This document shows, piece after piece, positions 1-8,054 of a stretch of DNA of 14,346 bases. A model generated the notes under the pieces. The model made no database searches and was not told where the DNA came from. It saw only the letters and a list, made by a program, of their open reading frames with translations. This DNA is from Temnopleurus reevesii (Eukaryota > Echinodermata > Echinoidea > Temnopleuroida > Temnopleuridae): NCBI GenBank assembly GCA_036244855.1, contig BQKZ01000938.1, positions 1 to 14,346 of the forward strand, written 5' to 3'. Position numbers and translations under genes: made by a program. The number at the start of each line of letters is the position of its first letter. Position 1 is the stretch's first letter.

Positions 1-96
1 GATTTTTAGATTTTGCTCAAATTTTCACAGTTTGATCAATGGATTTTTCTTCATCCAATGTGAGTGCATCAATGTCTGGGTGAAGTTCCCCTTTAA
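1..96 (+). repeat. TTAA-type foldback element, one terminal arm, cut by the window edge
   Basis: Matches the right arm of the complete element at 2232-2844: GATTTTGCTCAAATTTTCAC, CAGTTTG, a GATTTTTCTTCATCCAATG segment, then TTCCCCTTTAA at the terminus. Only the outer part of the arm is inside the window, so whether the copy is full length cannot be seen. It overlaps a 63-codon open frame, which I regard as chance. Confidence 0.75.
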
Positions 97-489
97 ATTG
101 GGTTGTGCTGAGGAGACTGAGCCATCTAATGAAGTACAAATATCGGTATGTATTTTTTCTGACCTTGTACATGAAGATTTAGAGATTGCTAATCTTTTGA
201 ATCAGGTATTCGGAATTGTGTGAATTCAGATTAGATGAATTGTGAATTGATAATTAAGACTACATCACTAAACTTACTACACCAGAGTGAATTTGTTTCC
301 ATCGTTTGAATTGAGATATTAAAGGAACACAGTCATTTCTAACCCCCTCCCTCTCCCAGTAAGAGTGGGTACACTAAATTTTCACAAAGATGGGAGGGAG
401 TGCATGTGGTTGTTTGTTTGATAGAGGGAGGATAGGAGATGCGAAGGAAGTGGGGACTGATGGCACAAAGAGAAAATTGGTGATTGTGG

Positions 490-554
490 TGGTGGGAGAT
501 AATGATGATGGTGGTTCTGGAGATGATGATGGTGGTAGTGGTGGCAGATAATGT

Positions 555-610
<56 letters not shown>

Positions 611-666
611 GTGGTGGTCGTGGTGGTGGAGATAATGATGTTGGTGGTGGTGGATAATGTTGATGG

Positions 667-721
<55 letters not shown>

Positions 722-833
722 GATGATGATGATTATGATGATGATGATAATGATGGTGGTGGTGGTCGTGATGATGATGATGATGATGATGATGGTGGTA
801 GTGGTGATGATGATGATGATGATGATTATGATG

Positions 834-864
<31 letters not shown>

Positions 865-1040
865 AGGTGGCGGTGGTAGTGGATAATGTTGATGGTGATG
901 ATTTCAATGATGGATAATGAGGATGGTGATGAATGTGGTGGTACGTAATGGTGTTGAATATGGTAATGAAGGTTTTAGATATTAGCATGATAATGTTGAT
1001 AGTGATGATGGTGATAATAGATGATGATAGTGATGAAGGT
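490..1040. repeat. GAT/GGT trinucleotide microsatellite
   Basis: About 550 bases dominated by (ATG/GAT/TGA)n runs broken by GGT/GTG runs, e.g. uninterrupted runs near 551-610 and 663-706. It creates long artificial open frames of Met, Asp/Gly and, on the other strand, His/Ile/Thr. None has non-repetitive coding sequence, a domain or a signal peptide, so none is annotated as a gene. Such arrays are typical of sea urchin intergenic DNA and of replication slippage. Confidence 0.95.
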
Positions 1041-1048
1041 CATAGTAA

Positions 1049-1098
1049 TAATAATAATAATAATTTACAGCATTTATAACGCGCTTATCACAAATTAT
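1049..1098 (-). repeat. SINE/LINE-type 3' tail fragment
   Basis: Plus strand shows AATAATAATAATAATAAT, then TTTACAGCATTTATAACGCG and CTTATCAC. Reversed, it reads GTGATAAGCGCGTTATAAAT followed by a TTA repeat, the same tail design as the SINE at 7590-7878. It sits at the edge of the trinucleotide microsatellite and may have seeded it. Confidence 0.5.
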
Positions 1099-1411
1099 GT
1101 CCCTAGGCGCTAGATGACGATGACGATGATGAGGAGGAGGGGAGTGTTCAGTCATGCTTAAATCAAAATTAATTTTGTTCGTAGTAATCGATAGATAAGA
1201 CCACTATTCATCCACAAACATGGAAAAAAATCCTAAGATTATTTTCAACTTAATCTTGGACAGAATTTTTAAACGTTTATCTTTTTACTCTCTGTGTTGA
1301 TCGGTGACCATTTGTAATTACAAGATATTATTTTGTAGACGGATATTCGTCGTAGATGGCGCTAAGCAACAATGTCTTCTTGCGAGTAATGATCAGTAAT
1401 TCCAATTCAAA

Positions 1412-1485
1412 CGTGGAACCGTCATGGGCTCGTGGTTTTGACACCCCTTGTCAACCGGAGGGTCAGAGGTTCGATTCCAACGCAT
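1412..1485 (+). repeat. tRNA-like segment (SINE head or tRNA pseudogene)
   Basis: Contains a perfect RNA polymerase III B box, GGTTCGATTCC (1468-1478), preceded by TTGTCAACCGGAGGGTC, an anticodon-arm-like stretch. The acceptor and D arms are poor: no convincing pairing between the 5' part near 1412 and the 3' end near 1485. I therefore call it a tRNA-derived repeat or decayed pseudogene, not a working tRNA gene. No body or tail of a SINE is recognised downstream. Confidence 0.5.
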
Positions 1486-1489
1486 TTTC

Positions 1490-1930
1490 TTTGTTTTACT
1501 CTTTATAGATAATCGATTTTTTTAAAGATCTTATACATTTATGTTTTGTAAACAGGAAAAAAACTATAGGCCTACGATACGACCAAGAACAGTTTTAGTA
1601 AGTTGCATGAGAAGAAAAGAAGAGAGAAAAGTAAAAGAAGAAAGAAAGGGAAAAGGTTGGATGAGTAAAGGAAAGAAAATGAAAATGACCGTTATGATAA
1701 CAATGGAATGCACTGATAAATGTTTTAGATATGAAATAAGTTCGGTAACATGCGGGAACAAACGATTTAAAGCGTTATCATTCCACCATTTCCAATTATT
1801 TCTCATGTATTACTGCAATTTGTACGGTGTTTATAACAAATTGATTTTTGCTTACAAAAATCTGCCCAGTTTGCCCAGTATCGTGGCGTCATCAGATCAT
1901 TAAGAATTTGACAATTAAAAACATTTAAAT
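1490..1930. other. Intergenic stretch with no recognised element
   Basis: A purine-rich segment (AAGAAGAAAGAAAGG type, 1610-1690) gives a 120-codon plus-strand and an 80-codon minus-strand open frame that overlap each other. Both are low complexity, lack a domain or signal peptide and look like chance. No splice-linked gene could be recognised. Confidence 0.5.
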
Positions 1931-2015
1931 GTATTGTCCTAAATTGCTCAATTTTCATCTGATTTTCCTTTATACATTGAGAACGTGATAATTTCAGGGG
2001 TGGCTTCCCCTTTAA
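1931..2015 (+). repeat. TTAA-type foldback element fragment, one arm with an internal deletion
   Basis: Reads ATTGTCCTAAATTGCTCAAT, then CATCTGATTTTCCTTTATAC, ATTGAGAACGTGATAATTTC, AGGGGTGGCTTCCCCTTTAA. This matches the right arm of the element at 2232-2844 but lacks the CACAGTTTGTTCATTTG segment. Only one arm is present. It lies some 220 bases from the full-length copy. Confidence 0.75.
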
Positions 2016-2231
2016 TCATCACATCGATATGAAGCCGACAAACCTTTCACAATTCTGACCCCAAGGTCTGCGGACTGGAGCAATCGTCATCGAAAAAAAA
2101 CATCAGGCTCTTTTTCGAAATTCTTTTCAAGATAAACATTTACAAACATAATGCAAGAAATGCGATAGGTCTAACTGTTAGTTTTGTTTGTGAAATGTAT
2201 TAATTGTATCTTTACATTAAATGTTGAGGCT
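2016..2231. other. Unassigned intergenic sequence between two foldback copies
   Basis: Nothing recognised here: no open frame of note, no clear inverted or tandem repeat, and no tRNA-like box. It includes an A-rich run near 2093-2100. Confidence 0.4.
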
Positions 2232-2844
2232 TTAAAGGGAACCCAACTCCTTGATTTATCGTGCACTCATAAAATGAAGAAAAATCAGATGAACAAACTG
2301 TGAAAATTTGAGCAAAATCGGACAAACCGTTCAAAAGTTATGAATTTTCAAAGTCACAGAGATATAACGATCCCTACCGCTCATGGGGATCCGTGCGATT
2401 GGCAAGTTCGACGGAATCTGTGACGTCATGTCGGACATCTCCTCATTCACTCTCTGTACAAAATTTCATATTTTCTCCTTTTTTCGGAAAAATCAACAAA
2501 AGGCCAATTTTCGGTTGGGGTGTAGCATTTATATATTGATTCTGCGTGTATTTTGAGAAGAATGATGTTCAAACCTAACTCAAAAGTTTACATTAATCCA
2601 TTTTTTAGAATTCTATATGCAAAGTGAATGAGGGGTTGTCCGACATGACGTCACAGATTCAGTCGGAGTTTCCGATCGCACGGATCCTCATGAGCGGCAG
2701 TGATCGTAAAATCTCTGTGAATTTGAAAATTCATAACTTTTGAACATGTAATTGTCCGATTTTGCTCAATTTTTCACAGTTTGTTCATTTGATTTTTCAT
2801 CATTCAATGAGAGCACGATAATTCCAGGGGTTGGTTTCCCTTTA
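2232..2844. mobile_element. Complete TTAA-ended foldback element (MITE), 613 bp
   Basis: Long inverted repeats of about 220 bp each: left arm about 2232-2455, right arm about 2630-2844, by eye around 85% identical. Outermost bases are TTAAAGGGAA and TTCCCTTTAA. Inner parts of both arms hold CTGTGACGTCATGTCGGACA and its complement, and GGATCCGTGCGAT. There is no coding capacity, so it would be non-autonomous. TTAA at both ends fits a TTAA target duplication of the piggyBac sort, but a TA target or termini that include the TTAA are also possible. Related fragments lie at 1-96, 1931-2015 and 12463-12570. Confidence 0.85.
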
Positions 2845-2952
2845 ATAGAACCGAAACGAGTAAGGTAAGAACAGCTTACTTCCTCGTTCTGATTTTAGAA
2901 CTTGTATGATTATGACCAACTAACATGCAAGAAAAATACTAGACCTAACTCT

Positions 2953-3338
2953 TATATTTGAAGAGCTAATTTGCAAAAGGGGTTACATGTAGGTCCACTT
3001 TTGACCACTTCGAATAAATCAACGTTTTCTGATTCTCCCATATAGCAAAATGATTCAAGAAAAATAACTTGCATGGATCTTCTACCCTACCATATAAATT
3101 AAAAAACGAGTTTAAAAAAAAATCTACCTGTCTTTGTATTTTCACAATGACATGTCGAAAAAAATACATTTTTGGACCTAACCCCTTTTGCAACTAAACT
3201 AGATTTTCTCCCTAATTCCACACACTTAATAATAATTATGATCTGAGAGTTGCCATGCTTAATCTCCATTTGAAGTGTAATTGTTTTCAATTTCATTTTC
3301 AATTTTCTTTGTGTGTTACACACACATGCATGCATATC

Positions 3339-3375
<37 letters not shown>

Positions 3376-4078
3376 ACATACTGTATACATGTACTACAAC
3401 TCAAGCAGTGATTCGGAAGTCTCATGTGATATCAAACTCACTCATGCACAAAAAGCACAGTATAGCACATGTGTTATAAAACACGGAAATAAAAACATGA
3501 ATGAGAATCACACACACACACACACATACACACACACACACACCGAATCTCAAGCAGTCAATAATAAGATTCATTAATGGTGTGTCAAACACTCTTATAC
3601 AAAATAAGCACACAAAATCACATGTGGTATGAAAACGTGGAAACTCACCCACACACACACACACAGACAGACACACACACCTATACACACACATTCATAT
3701 AAGCAGAGTACATCATTGATTCATATAGTACCCTAGAGACCTGCATTGACAAGTACGCACACAATGCACTGACAGTCAAAAGAATGTGATCGCACTGGGT
3801 GTACACATGCCAGGCTCATTCAGGCATGTCATTCTGCCTTGTGATTGGTCAAATGTGGACCTAACCCCTTTTGCAACTAAACTGAAATGGACCTAACCCC
3901 TTTTGAAGAAAAAAAAGTCAATTTTCTTCGCCATTTTTTATTGGGTTTTGACAGGATTTTCAACTTTTCTTGTGTATCATCAGATAGAGCTACTAAAAAA
4001 CAATACATTAAGAGCAAAAAGTCAAATTTGATGAAAAATGGACCTAACCTCTTTTGCAACTGAGCTCTTCAAATATTC
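2953..4078. mobile_element. Region bounded by inverted GGACCTAACCCCTTTTGCAA-type ends
   Basis: Left end reads TATTTGAAGAGCTAATTTGC then AAAAGGGGTTACATGTAGGT. Right end, reversed, reads AATATTTGAAGAGCTCAGTT then GCAAAAGAGGTTAGGTCCAT. Apart from a CATGTA insertion in the left copy these are about 45-bp inverted repeats. Additional copies in the same orientation as the right end lie near 3175-3200, 3855-3882 and 3888-3904. The interior has no transposase-like coding frame and contains the CA minisatellite. The simplest reading is a non-autonomous element, possibly several insertions of one family nested together; 2963-3200 alone also works as a 240-bp element with inverted ends. Confidence 0.6.
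3340..3705. repeat. Compound CA-repeat minisatellite, about 150-bp unit
   Basis: Three CA arrays (3343-3378, 3510-3543, 3649-3691) are separated by two homologous spacers. Both spacers carry CTCAAGCAGT (3400 and 3549, 149 apart), then CAAACTCACTC/CAAACACTCTT, CACAAAAAGCAC/AAAATAAGCAC, CACATGTG, and AAAACACGG/AAAACGTGG. A third partial unit starts near 3693 (ATATAAGCAG). It is a diverged higher-order tandem repeat rather than three independent microsatellites. Overlapping open frames rich in His and Thr are repeat artefacts. Confidence 0.8.
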
Positions 4079-4665
4079 TTGCGCTATTGGTCAACGCGGG
4101 GTCAACGACTGTTTTGAATTTTTGAACGCACGGTCCATTAATTCGAGGCCCGAATAAAAGAATTGTTATTGGAATTACTATAAATGCGCTTACCATGACC
4201 AATCTTTGTGCTTAATTGATTGGTGATAAGTTCTATTATCTAGTACTCTTCAACAACAATCTTGGAAAGTCAAATTTTAGGTTAAAAAAGTATTCTACCT
4301 TTCAGCTTCAATCGAGAGCTAGGTTGACGGAAAATACCGATAAAATTGATTAAAATCACATTTATCTTCGCTATTACACATTAACGATAAAATCCCAGCT
4401 GGCTTCTATCAATCCGACTATTGGAATACGCAGAAGATTCCGAACTAAAATACCGCAAACTCTAAATCTCTTTTTCTTGGAGGAGATGAGGGAAAAGACT
4501 ATCATTAAACATGATCCCTATCACAACATGGACATTGCGCAATAAAACAAAAAACCTGTGCTAAAAACAGAAATAAATGGTTCTATCCTTACTAGCTCTG
4601 ATATTTATGAGTCCGTGTTTGCATGTTACAATTACGATTGGCAGAAATTAAGGTTACTAGAGTCT
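4079..4665. other. 3' flank of the TLR gene, no recognised element
   Basis: Low-copy-looking AT-rich sequence that should contain the receptor's 3' UTR on the minus strand. No AATAAA or ATTAAA on that strand was found; a weak CATAAA variant (TTTATG on the plus strand, near 4605) is about 60 bases past the stop. No repeat element, tRNA box or open frame of note was seen. Confidence 0.45.
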
Positions 4666-7323
4666 CTACTCATTCGGGATGAAGTCATCGGTCTTCAAAT
4701 TTATGGTAAGATGCCGTGCTAATTCGTCCCAAAAATAAACTTGCCCTCTCACGTCATCGGGCCAAAGAAGATATGGCCTGCCATCGTTGAGATACAACCT
4801 CGCCAAGAAAGGTATCTCATTATCTGGGATGTCTTCTAGAAAGATAACTAGAACGAATTCTGTCTGGGTATCACTGACATGGTCCATAGCGATGCGCAGT
4901 TTGAGCATAAACCAGCGATCCCTTACGCAAGCTCTGCTGAGCACGATGACAGTCTTGTAACTATGGGTCACCACGTAGTCCACAGAATCTAAATAGTGCA
5001 TTCCCAACACGAGGTCTTCATCCCCAATAACGTTCCTTTGAAACTGTGGAAGGTGTTCTCCCAGAGCAGGTCGAAAATGCTCGCGAATCCATTCTTCGTC
5101 GTCGTCATAGAAGATTACGTTGACGTCGAATTCGAAATCGTTAGGATCTCGAGCGTCTTGCATCTCGTTATATCCTACAATAGCGAGCTTCAAGAGAAAC
5201 ACTTTATGTTTTATCGGCCATCGGTTATGATACATGAGCACGAGAATTACAACCAAGCACACAGAAGCTAGCGGAGCTAAACACAACGCCACCAGATTTG
5301 GTCCACATACTGCACCAGGGTCGAAAACTATCAGAGGTTTATCACGGAACACAGGTAAAGATGAAGATGAACAAATCGTGTCTTTATTGTTAATTAACAC
5401 TTTGTCTTCTCTACTCTTTAGCCATTTTGGAAACCATTCTAGATAACAGGAACAGTCAATCGGGTTTTTCGAAATGTCCAATGATAACAGAGAAGAGTCG
5501 ATTGTTCTGAACAAACTTTGTTCAAGACGTACTAGTTTATTTTGTCCAAGTGATAGACGTTTGAGTTTTGTATTGTTCCGAAATACATTCTCACCGAGGT
5601 GGTTTAAAAGATTATTAGTGGCATCGAAGGAAATCAGTTGAGTCATCACTTGCAGGAGACTATGATCAAGGTACTCTATTTTATTTCCCGTTATATTCAA
5701 TACCTTCAACGATCTTAGTCCGCTAAACACACGAGGGTGAAGGTATGAAATCAGGCATTCGTTCAGCCCAAGTTCTTCCAAGGATGACAGTTTCAGAAAG
5801 ACACCTGGCTGCAAGCCTCCATAATATTCATCGAATATATTTTTACCCATATCCAGATATGTCAGATTAAGCAATACATCAAATTGAGACGTATTCATAT
5901 TACTGTTCCACAGGGATGTTGACTTAATATGAGAATTGGTCAAACTCAAATACACAAGCGATCGCGTATAATTAAAAGATTGCTTCTGATAACCAATAGG
6001 GGGAATGAATTGTGAATTATCATCCATGTCAAGTCTTGTCAAACGTGACAAGTACAATCCCAGTCGTGTTATCGAACATCCCGACAAATCAAGATGTCGT
6101 AAATTGTTGATGCCCGTAAAGGCTGTGATTTCTACAATAGAGAGAAGTTTATTATCTTTCAAGTTTAAAAATGTTAAATTGCATAATCCATGAAACGTCG
6201 TTGCAGATATCTCTACCAAATGGTTTCCGTCTAGACGCAGCTCTTCCAGCCCACTTAGAGACCAATTTTGCTTGCCTTGATTTATATGTACTATATTGTT
6301 CTGAAACAAAGCTAACACTCTCAGGCCACGCATACCATCGAAGTATCCTGGATCAATTGAAGATATGGAGTTATAAGCGAGACTGATTTTGCCAAGTTCC
6401 GTTAAATTCGAAAAAATGTCCTGGTAGAGATTTAATTGGTTATCCCTGAAGTTGAGAAATGAAAGGGGGTGGTTGCGAAGAAATTCAAAGCAACCTTTAG
6501 GTAGATCCTTCAATGAGCAATAAGCTAGATGTAGTTCTTTTATCGTAGATCGAGAGATTCCAATAGTTGCGTTCTTCAATGCTTGTTCTGATAATGGATT
6601 ACCGGTGAGGTATAAAACTTCGATTTTTAGTGCGGCGATGACTTCGGGGTCTATTGTTTTTATTGGATTTTCACCCAGATGTAGAGTTTCAGTACGGCAC
6701 ATTAAACAGAAGTTGTCTTTGGTAATGCGTTCAATTCGATTGTTCGCCAGTTGAATCGTTCTCATCGTGTTGCAAGAACTAATGTTAATGGACGTAATTT
6801 TATTTATCATGAGGGAAAGTACATCCCAATGAGAGCTCCAATTAAGAACATCATTCGGTAGATACGTAAGATCTGACCACGTCAAATCCAAAAATGCCAG
6901 CTTTCCATTCCATCTGAACAAACCTGTATCTGGAAGCACAAGATTGTGATTTCCCCACAACTTTAAGTACTCTAGATCTTTGAGAGGGTGTAGTGTACCG
7001 GATTCAATCACTGCAATGGAATTGTAAGAAAGATCCAAAAATGCAATTCGGTTGTACCTTTGAAACGTCGAATTTAAAAGAGAGGTGATTTCATTATCAC
7101 GCAGAAAGAACGCCTCGATGTCCCCCGAGAGTCCCTGTGGTACGGAACTGAGTCCTCTGTCTTGACAAAATGCTTTCTTTCTCGCAAGGTCCTCATCGCA
7201 TCCAATGCGATGTATCTTTACTGTATCACTTCTGGAGATGAGACTGGAGAATACGGCCAGGAAACAGGTGCTGAGCAGTAGCAACAGCAAGGCGAGTTGT
7301 CGGCAAGATGTTACAAACGCCAT
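4666..7323 (-). CDS. Toll-like receptor, single-exon coding region, sea urchin type
   Basis: Type I membrane receptor of innate immunity. Seen in the 885-residue product: signal peptide about 1-27 (run of Leu); N-terminal cap cysteines C42 and C53; about 22-23 leucine-rich repeats from roughly 67 to 620 (e.g. LDLSYNSI, LNLKDNKL, LNITGNKI); one C-terminal LRR cap with C624, C626, C651, C673; transmembrane helix about 676-697; TIR domain about 730-875 with box 1 FDVNVIFY, box 2 region DEDLVLG (769-774 region) and box 3 FW (864-865). Twelve N-glycosylation sequons lie in the ectodomain. A single C-terminal cysteine cluster makes it vertebrate-like (single-cluster) rather than the multi-cluster protostome form. 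The start ATG is the most 5' in its frame, has an A at -3 and G at +4, and leads straight into the signal peptide. Stop is TAG. The frame is intact, so it is probably functional. Known of the family: ligand-induced dimerisation and MyD88-type adaptor recruitment; the ligand cannot be read from sequence. The BB-loop proline is replaced by Leu773. No AATAAA occurs close behind the stop; the nearest on this strand is near 3937-3942, inside repeat DNA. Confidence 0.96.
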   Translation of the reverse strand: MAFVTSCRQLALLLLLLSTCFLAVFSSLISRSDTVKIHRIGCDEDLARKKAFCQDRGLSSVPQGLSGDIEAFFLRDNEITSLLNSTFQRYNRIAFLDLSYNSIAVIESGTLHPLKDLEYLKLWGNHNLVLPDTGLFRWNGKLAFLDLTWSDLTYLPNDVLNWSSHWDVLSLMINKITSINISSCNTMRTIQLANNRIERITKDNFCLMCRTETLHLGENPIKTIDPEVIAALKIEVLYLTGNPLSEQALKNATIGISRSTIKELHLAYCSLKDLPKGCFEFLRNHPLSFLNFRDNQLNLYQDIFSNLTELGKISLAYNSISSIDPGYFDGMRGLRVLALFQNNIVHINQGKQNWSLSGLEELRLDGNHLVEISATTFHGLCNLTFLNLKDNKLLSIVEITAFTGINNLRHLDLSGCSITRLGLYLSRLTRLDMDDNSQFIPPIGYQKQSFNYTRSLVYLSLTNSHIKSTSLWNSNMNTSQFDVLLNLTYLDMGKNIFDEYYGGLQPGVFLKLSSLEELGLNECLISYLHPRVFSGLRSLKVLNITGNKIEYLDHSLLQVMTQLISFDATNNLLNHLGENVFRNNTKLKRLSLGQNKLVRLEQSLFRTIDSSLLSLDISKNPIDCSCYLEWFPKWLKSREDKVLINNKDTICSSSSLPVFRDKPLIVFDPGAVCGPNLVALCLAPLASVCLVVILVLMYHNRWPIKHKVFLLKLAIVGYNEMQDARDPNDFEFDVNVIFYDDDEEWIREHFRPALGEHLPQFQRNVIGDEDLVLGMHYLDSVDYVVTHSYKTVIVLSRACVRDRWFMLKLRIAMDHVSDTQTEFVLVIFLEDIPDNEIPFLARLYLNDGRPYLLWPDDVRGQVYFWDELARHLTINLKTDDFIPNE

Positions 7324-7332
7324 TGTGTTCCG

Positions 7333-7357
7333 ACTGTATATGATAATAGAAAAAAGA
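7333..7357 (-). promoter_or_regulatory. Candidate 3' splice acceptor just upstream of the TLR start codon
   Basis: Read on the minus strand, a pyrimidine tract (TCTTTTTTCT, 7348-7357) is followed 12 bases later by ACAG (the AG at 7335-7334), and the start codon comes 10 bases after that. This is a good match to an animal 3' splice site. It suggests that the mRNA may have a separate noncoding 5' exon further upstream, beyond the repeat DNA at 7366-7446, with the whole protein in one exon. A chance match in AT-rich sequence cannot be excluded; no donor site is identified. Confidence 0.4.
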
Positions 7358-7365
7358 TTACGTCT

Positions 7366-7446
7366 TGATAATGATAATAATAATGATAATAATAACAGTC
7401 AAAATGATAATAATAGATATAATAATTTATATAGCGCCTTATCATG
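7366..7446 (-). repeat. AAT/GAT-rich microsatellite and SINE-type 3' tail next to the TLR start
   Basis: On the plus strand the stretch runs through GATAATAATAATG-type repeats and ends in AATTTATATAGCGCCTTATC. In reverse complement this reads GGCGCTATATAAATTATTAT followed by TTA/ATC repeats, the same layout as the tail of the SINE at 7590-7878 (GCGCTATAAAAATTGCAT then TAT repeats) and the tails at 1049-1086 and 13880-13950. I infer a truncated SINE or CR1/L2-like tail on the minus strand. It occupies the place where a short 5' UTR and core promoter would normally sit. Confidence 0.6.
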
Positions 7447-7589
7447 TCTACGACTAATCAAAACCCTTCCGATATTATTACCCGGTCCAGTAACGGACCC
7501 GGTCATTGGATGACAATTCAAGCCTAGCAATAACGCAGTCATCGGCACACACATAATCATGATATATTGCTGTCTCCTATTATAGTGGA

Positions 7590-7878
7590 GGCGCCGTAGT
7601 ATAGTTATCGTGACTCTCGCCTTTCATCTAGAGGGTTGTAGGTTCGAATCCTACCCATGGCGTCAATTTCCTTCAGCAAGAAATTCATCCACATTGTGCT
7701 GTACTCAACCCAAGTGATGTAAATGGGTACCTGGCAGGAATATTTATTCCTTAAAATGCCAAGTGCGCTGTGAATGGCTGCCGGGCTAAAGCCAGGGTAA
7801 TAATAATGTAAAGCGCCCTGAGCACTCAGCAGAGTGGATACGTGCGCTATAAAAATTGCATCTATTATTATTATTACT
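7590..7878 (+). mobile_element. tRNA-derived SINE, full-length copy
   Basis: The tRNA-like head (7590-7664) has a paired acceptor stem (GGCGCC with GGCGTC), a perfect T arm (GTAGG TTCGAAT CCTAC) with B box GGTTCGAATCC, and A-box-like TAGTATAGTTA. Its anticodon arm is poorly paired, as expected for a SINE. The body continues to about 7780 and the 3' part contains AAAGCGCCCTGAGCACTC, GTGCGCTATAAAAATTGC and a terminal TAT/ATT repeat, the style of CR1/L2-like LINE tails. The SINE would depend on a LINE for mobility. It overlaps a minus-strand 100-codon frame that is only SINE sequence. Confidence 0.85.
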
Positions 7879-8016
7879 GGTCCCCATCCCACATAGGTAG
7901 AGTGCATCTTTGTGGATTTTTTTTTTTTGGCTGAAATAAATTAGCGCCATGGATGGGACTCGAACCGCGGCCCTCTGGTTGAAAGGCGAGAGTCAGAGCA
8001 ACAACGCCATGGCGCC
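7879..8016 (-). mobile_element. tRNA-derived SINE, truncated copy of the same family
   Basis: Reversed, the head (8016 to 7944) begins GGCGCCATGGCG, contains ACTCTCGCCTTTCAACCAGA and B box GGTTCGAGTCC, and ends CCATGGCGC. The body AATTTATTTCAGCCAAAAAA, then TCCACAAAGATGCACTCTAC aligns with AATTTCCTTCAGCAAGAAAT and TCCACATTGTGCTGTACTCA of the neighbouring copy. The 3' half is missing; the break is where the TAT tail of the other copy ends. Together the two form a tail-to-tail inverted pair with GGCGCC at both outer ends. Confidence 0.8.
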
Positions 8017-8054
8017 TTGATCCAAGGCTATATATAGCATGTATATAGTCTTAC

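Noticed and set aside
374..988. Long open frames of poly-His/Ile/Thr (minus) and poly-Met or poly-Asp (plus) at 374-988, 551-886 and 657-917
   Set aside because: They are translations of a GAT/GGT microsatellite in several frames and both strands; no non-repetitive sequence supports a gene.
1541..1903. 120-codon plus-strand frame with a Lys/Glu-rich start
   Set aside because: Purine-rich low-complexity DNA, overlapped by an open frame on the other strand, no recognisable domain.
3255..3694. Open frames rich in His-Thr or Cys-Val around the CA arrays
   Set aside because: Produced by (CA)n/(TG)n translation; not genes.
4996..6386. Plus-strand open frames of 62-91 codons inside the TLR region
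   Set aside because: Antisense shadows of the receptor coding sequence without start context or domain.
7605..7907. 100-codon minus-strand frame
   Set aside because: It lies wholly in the SINE pair; the MGRIRTYNPLDERRESR end is an antisense translation of the tRNA-like head, a common false protein.
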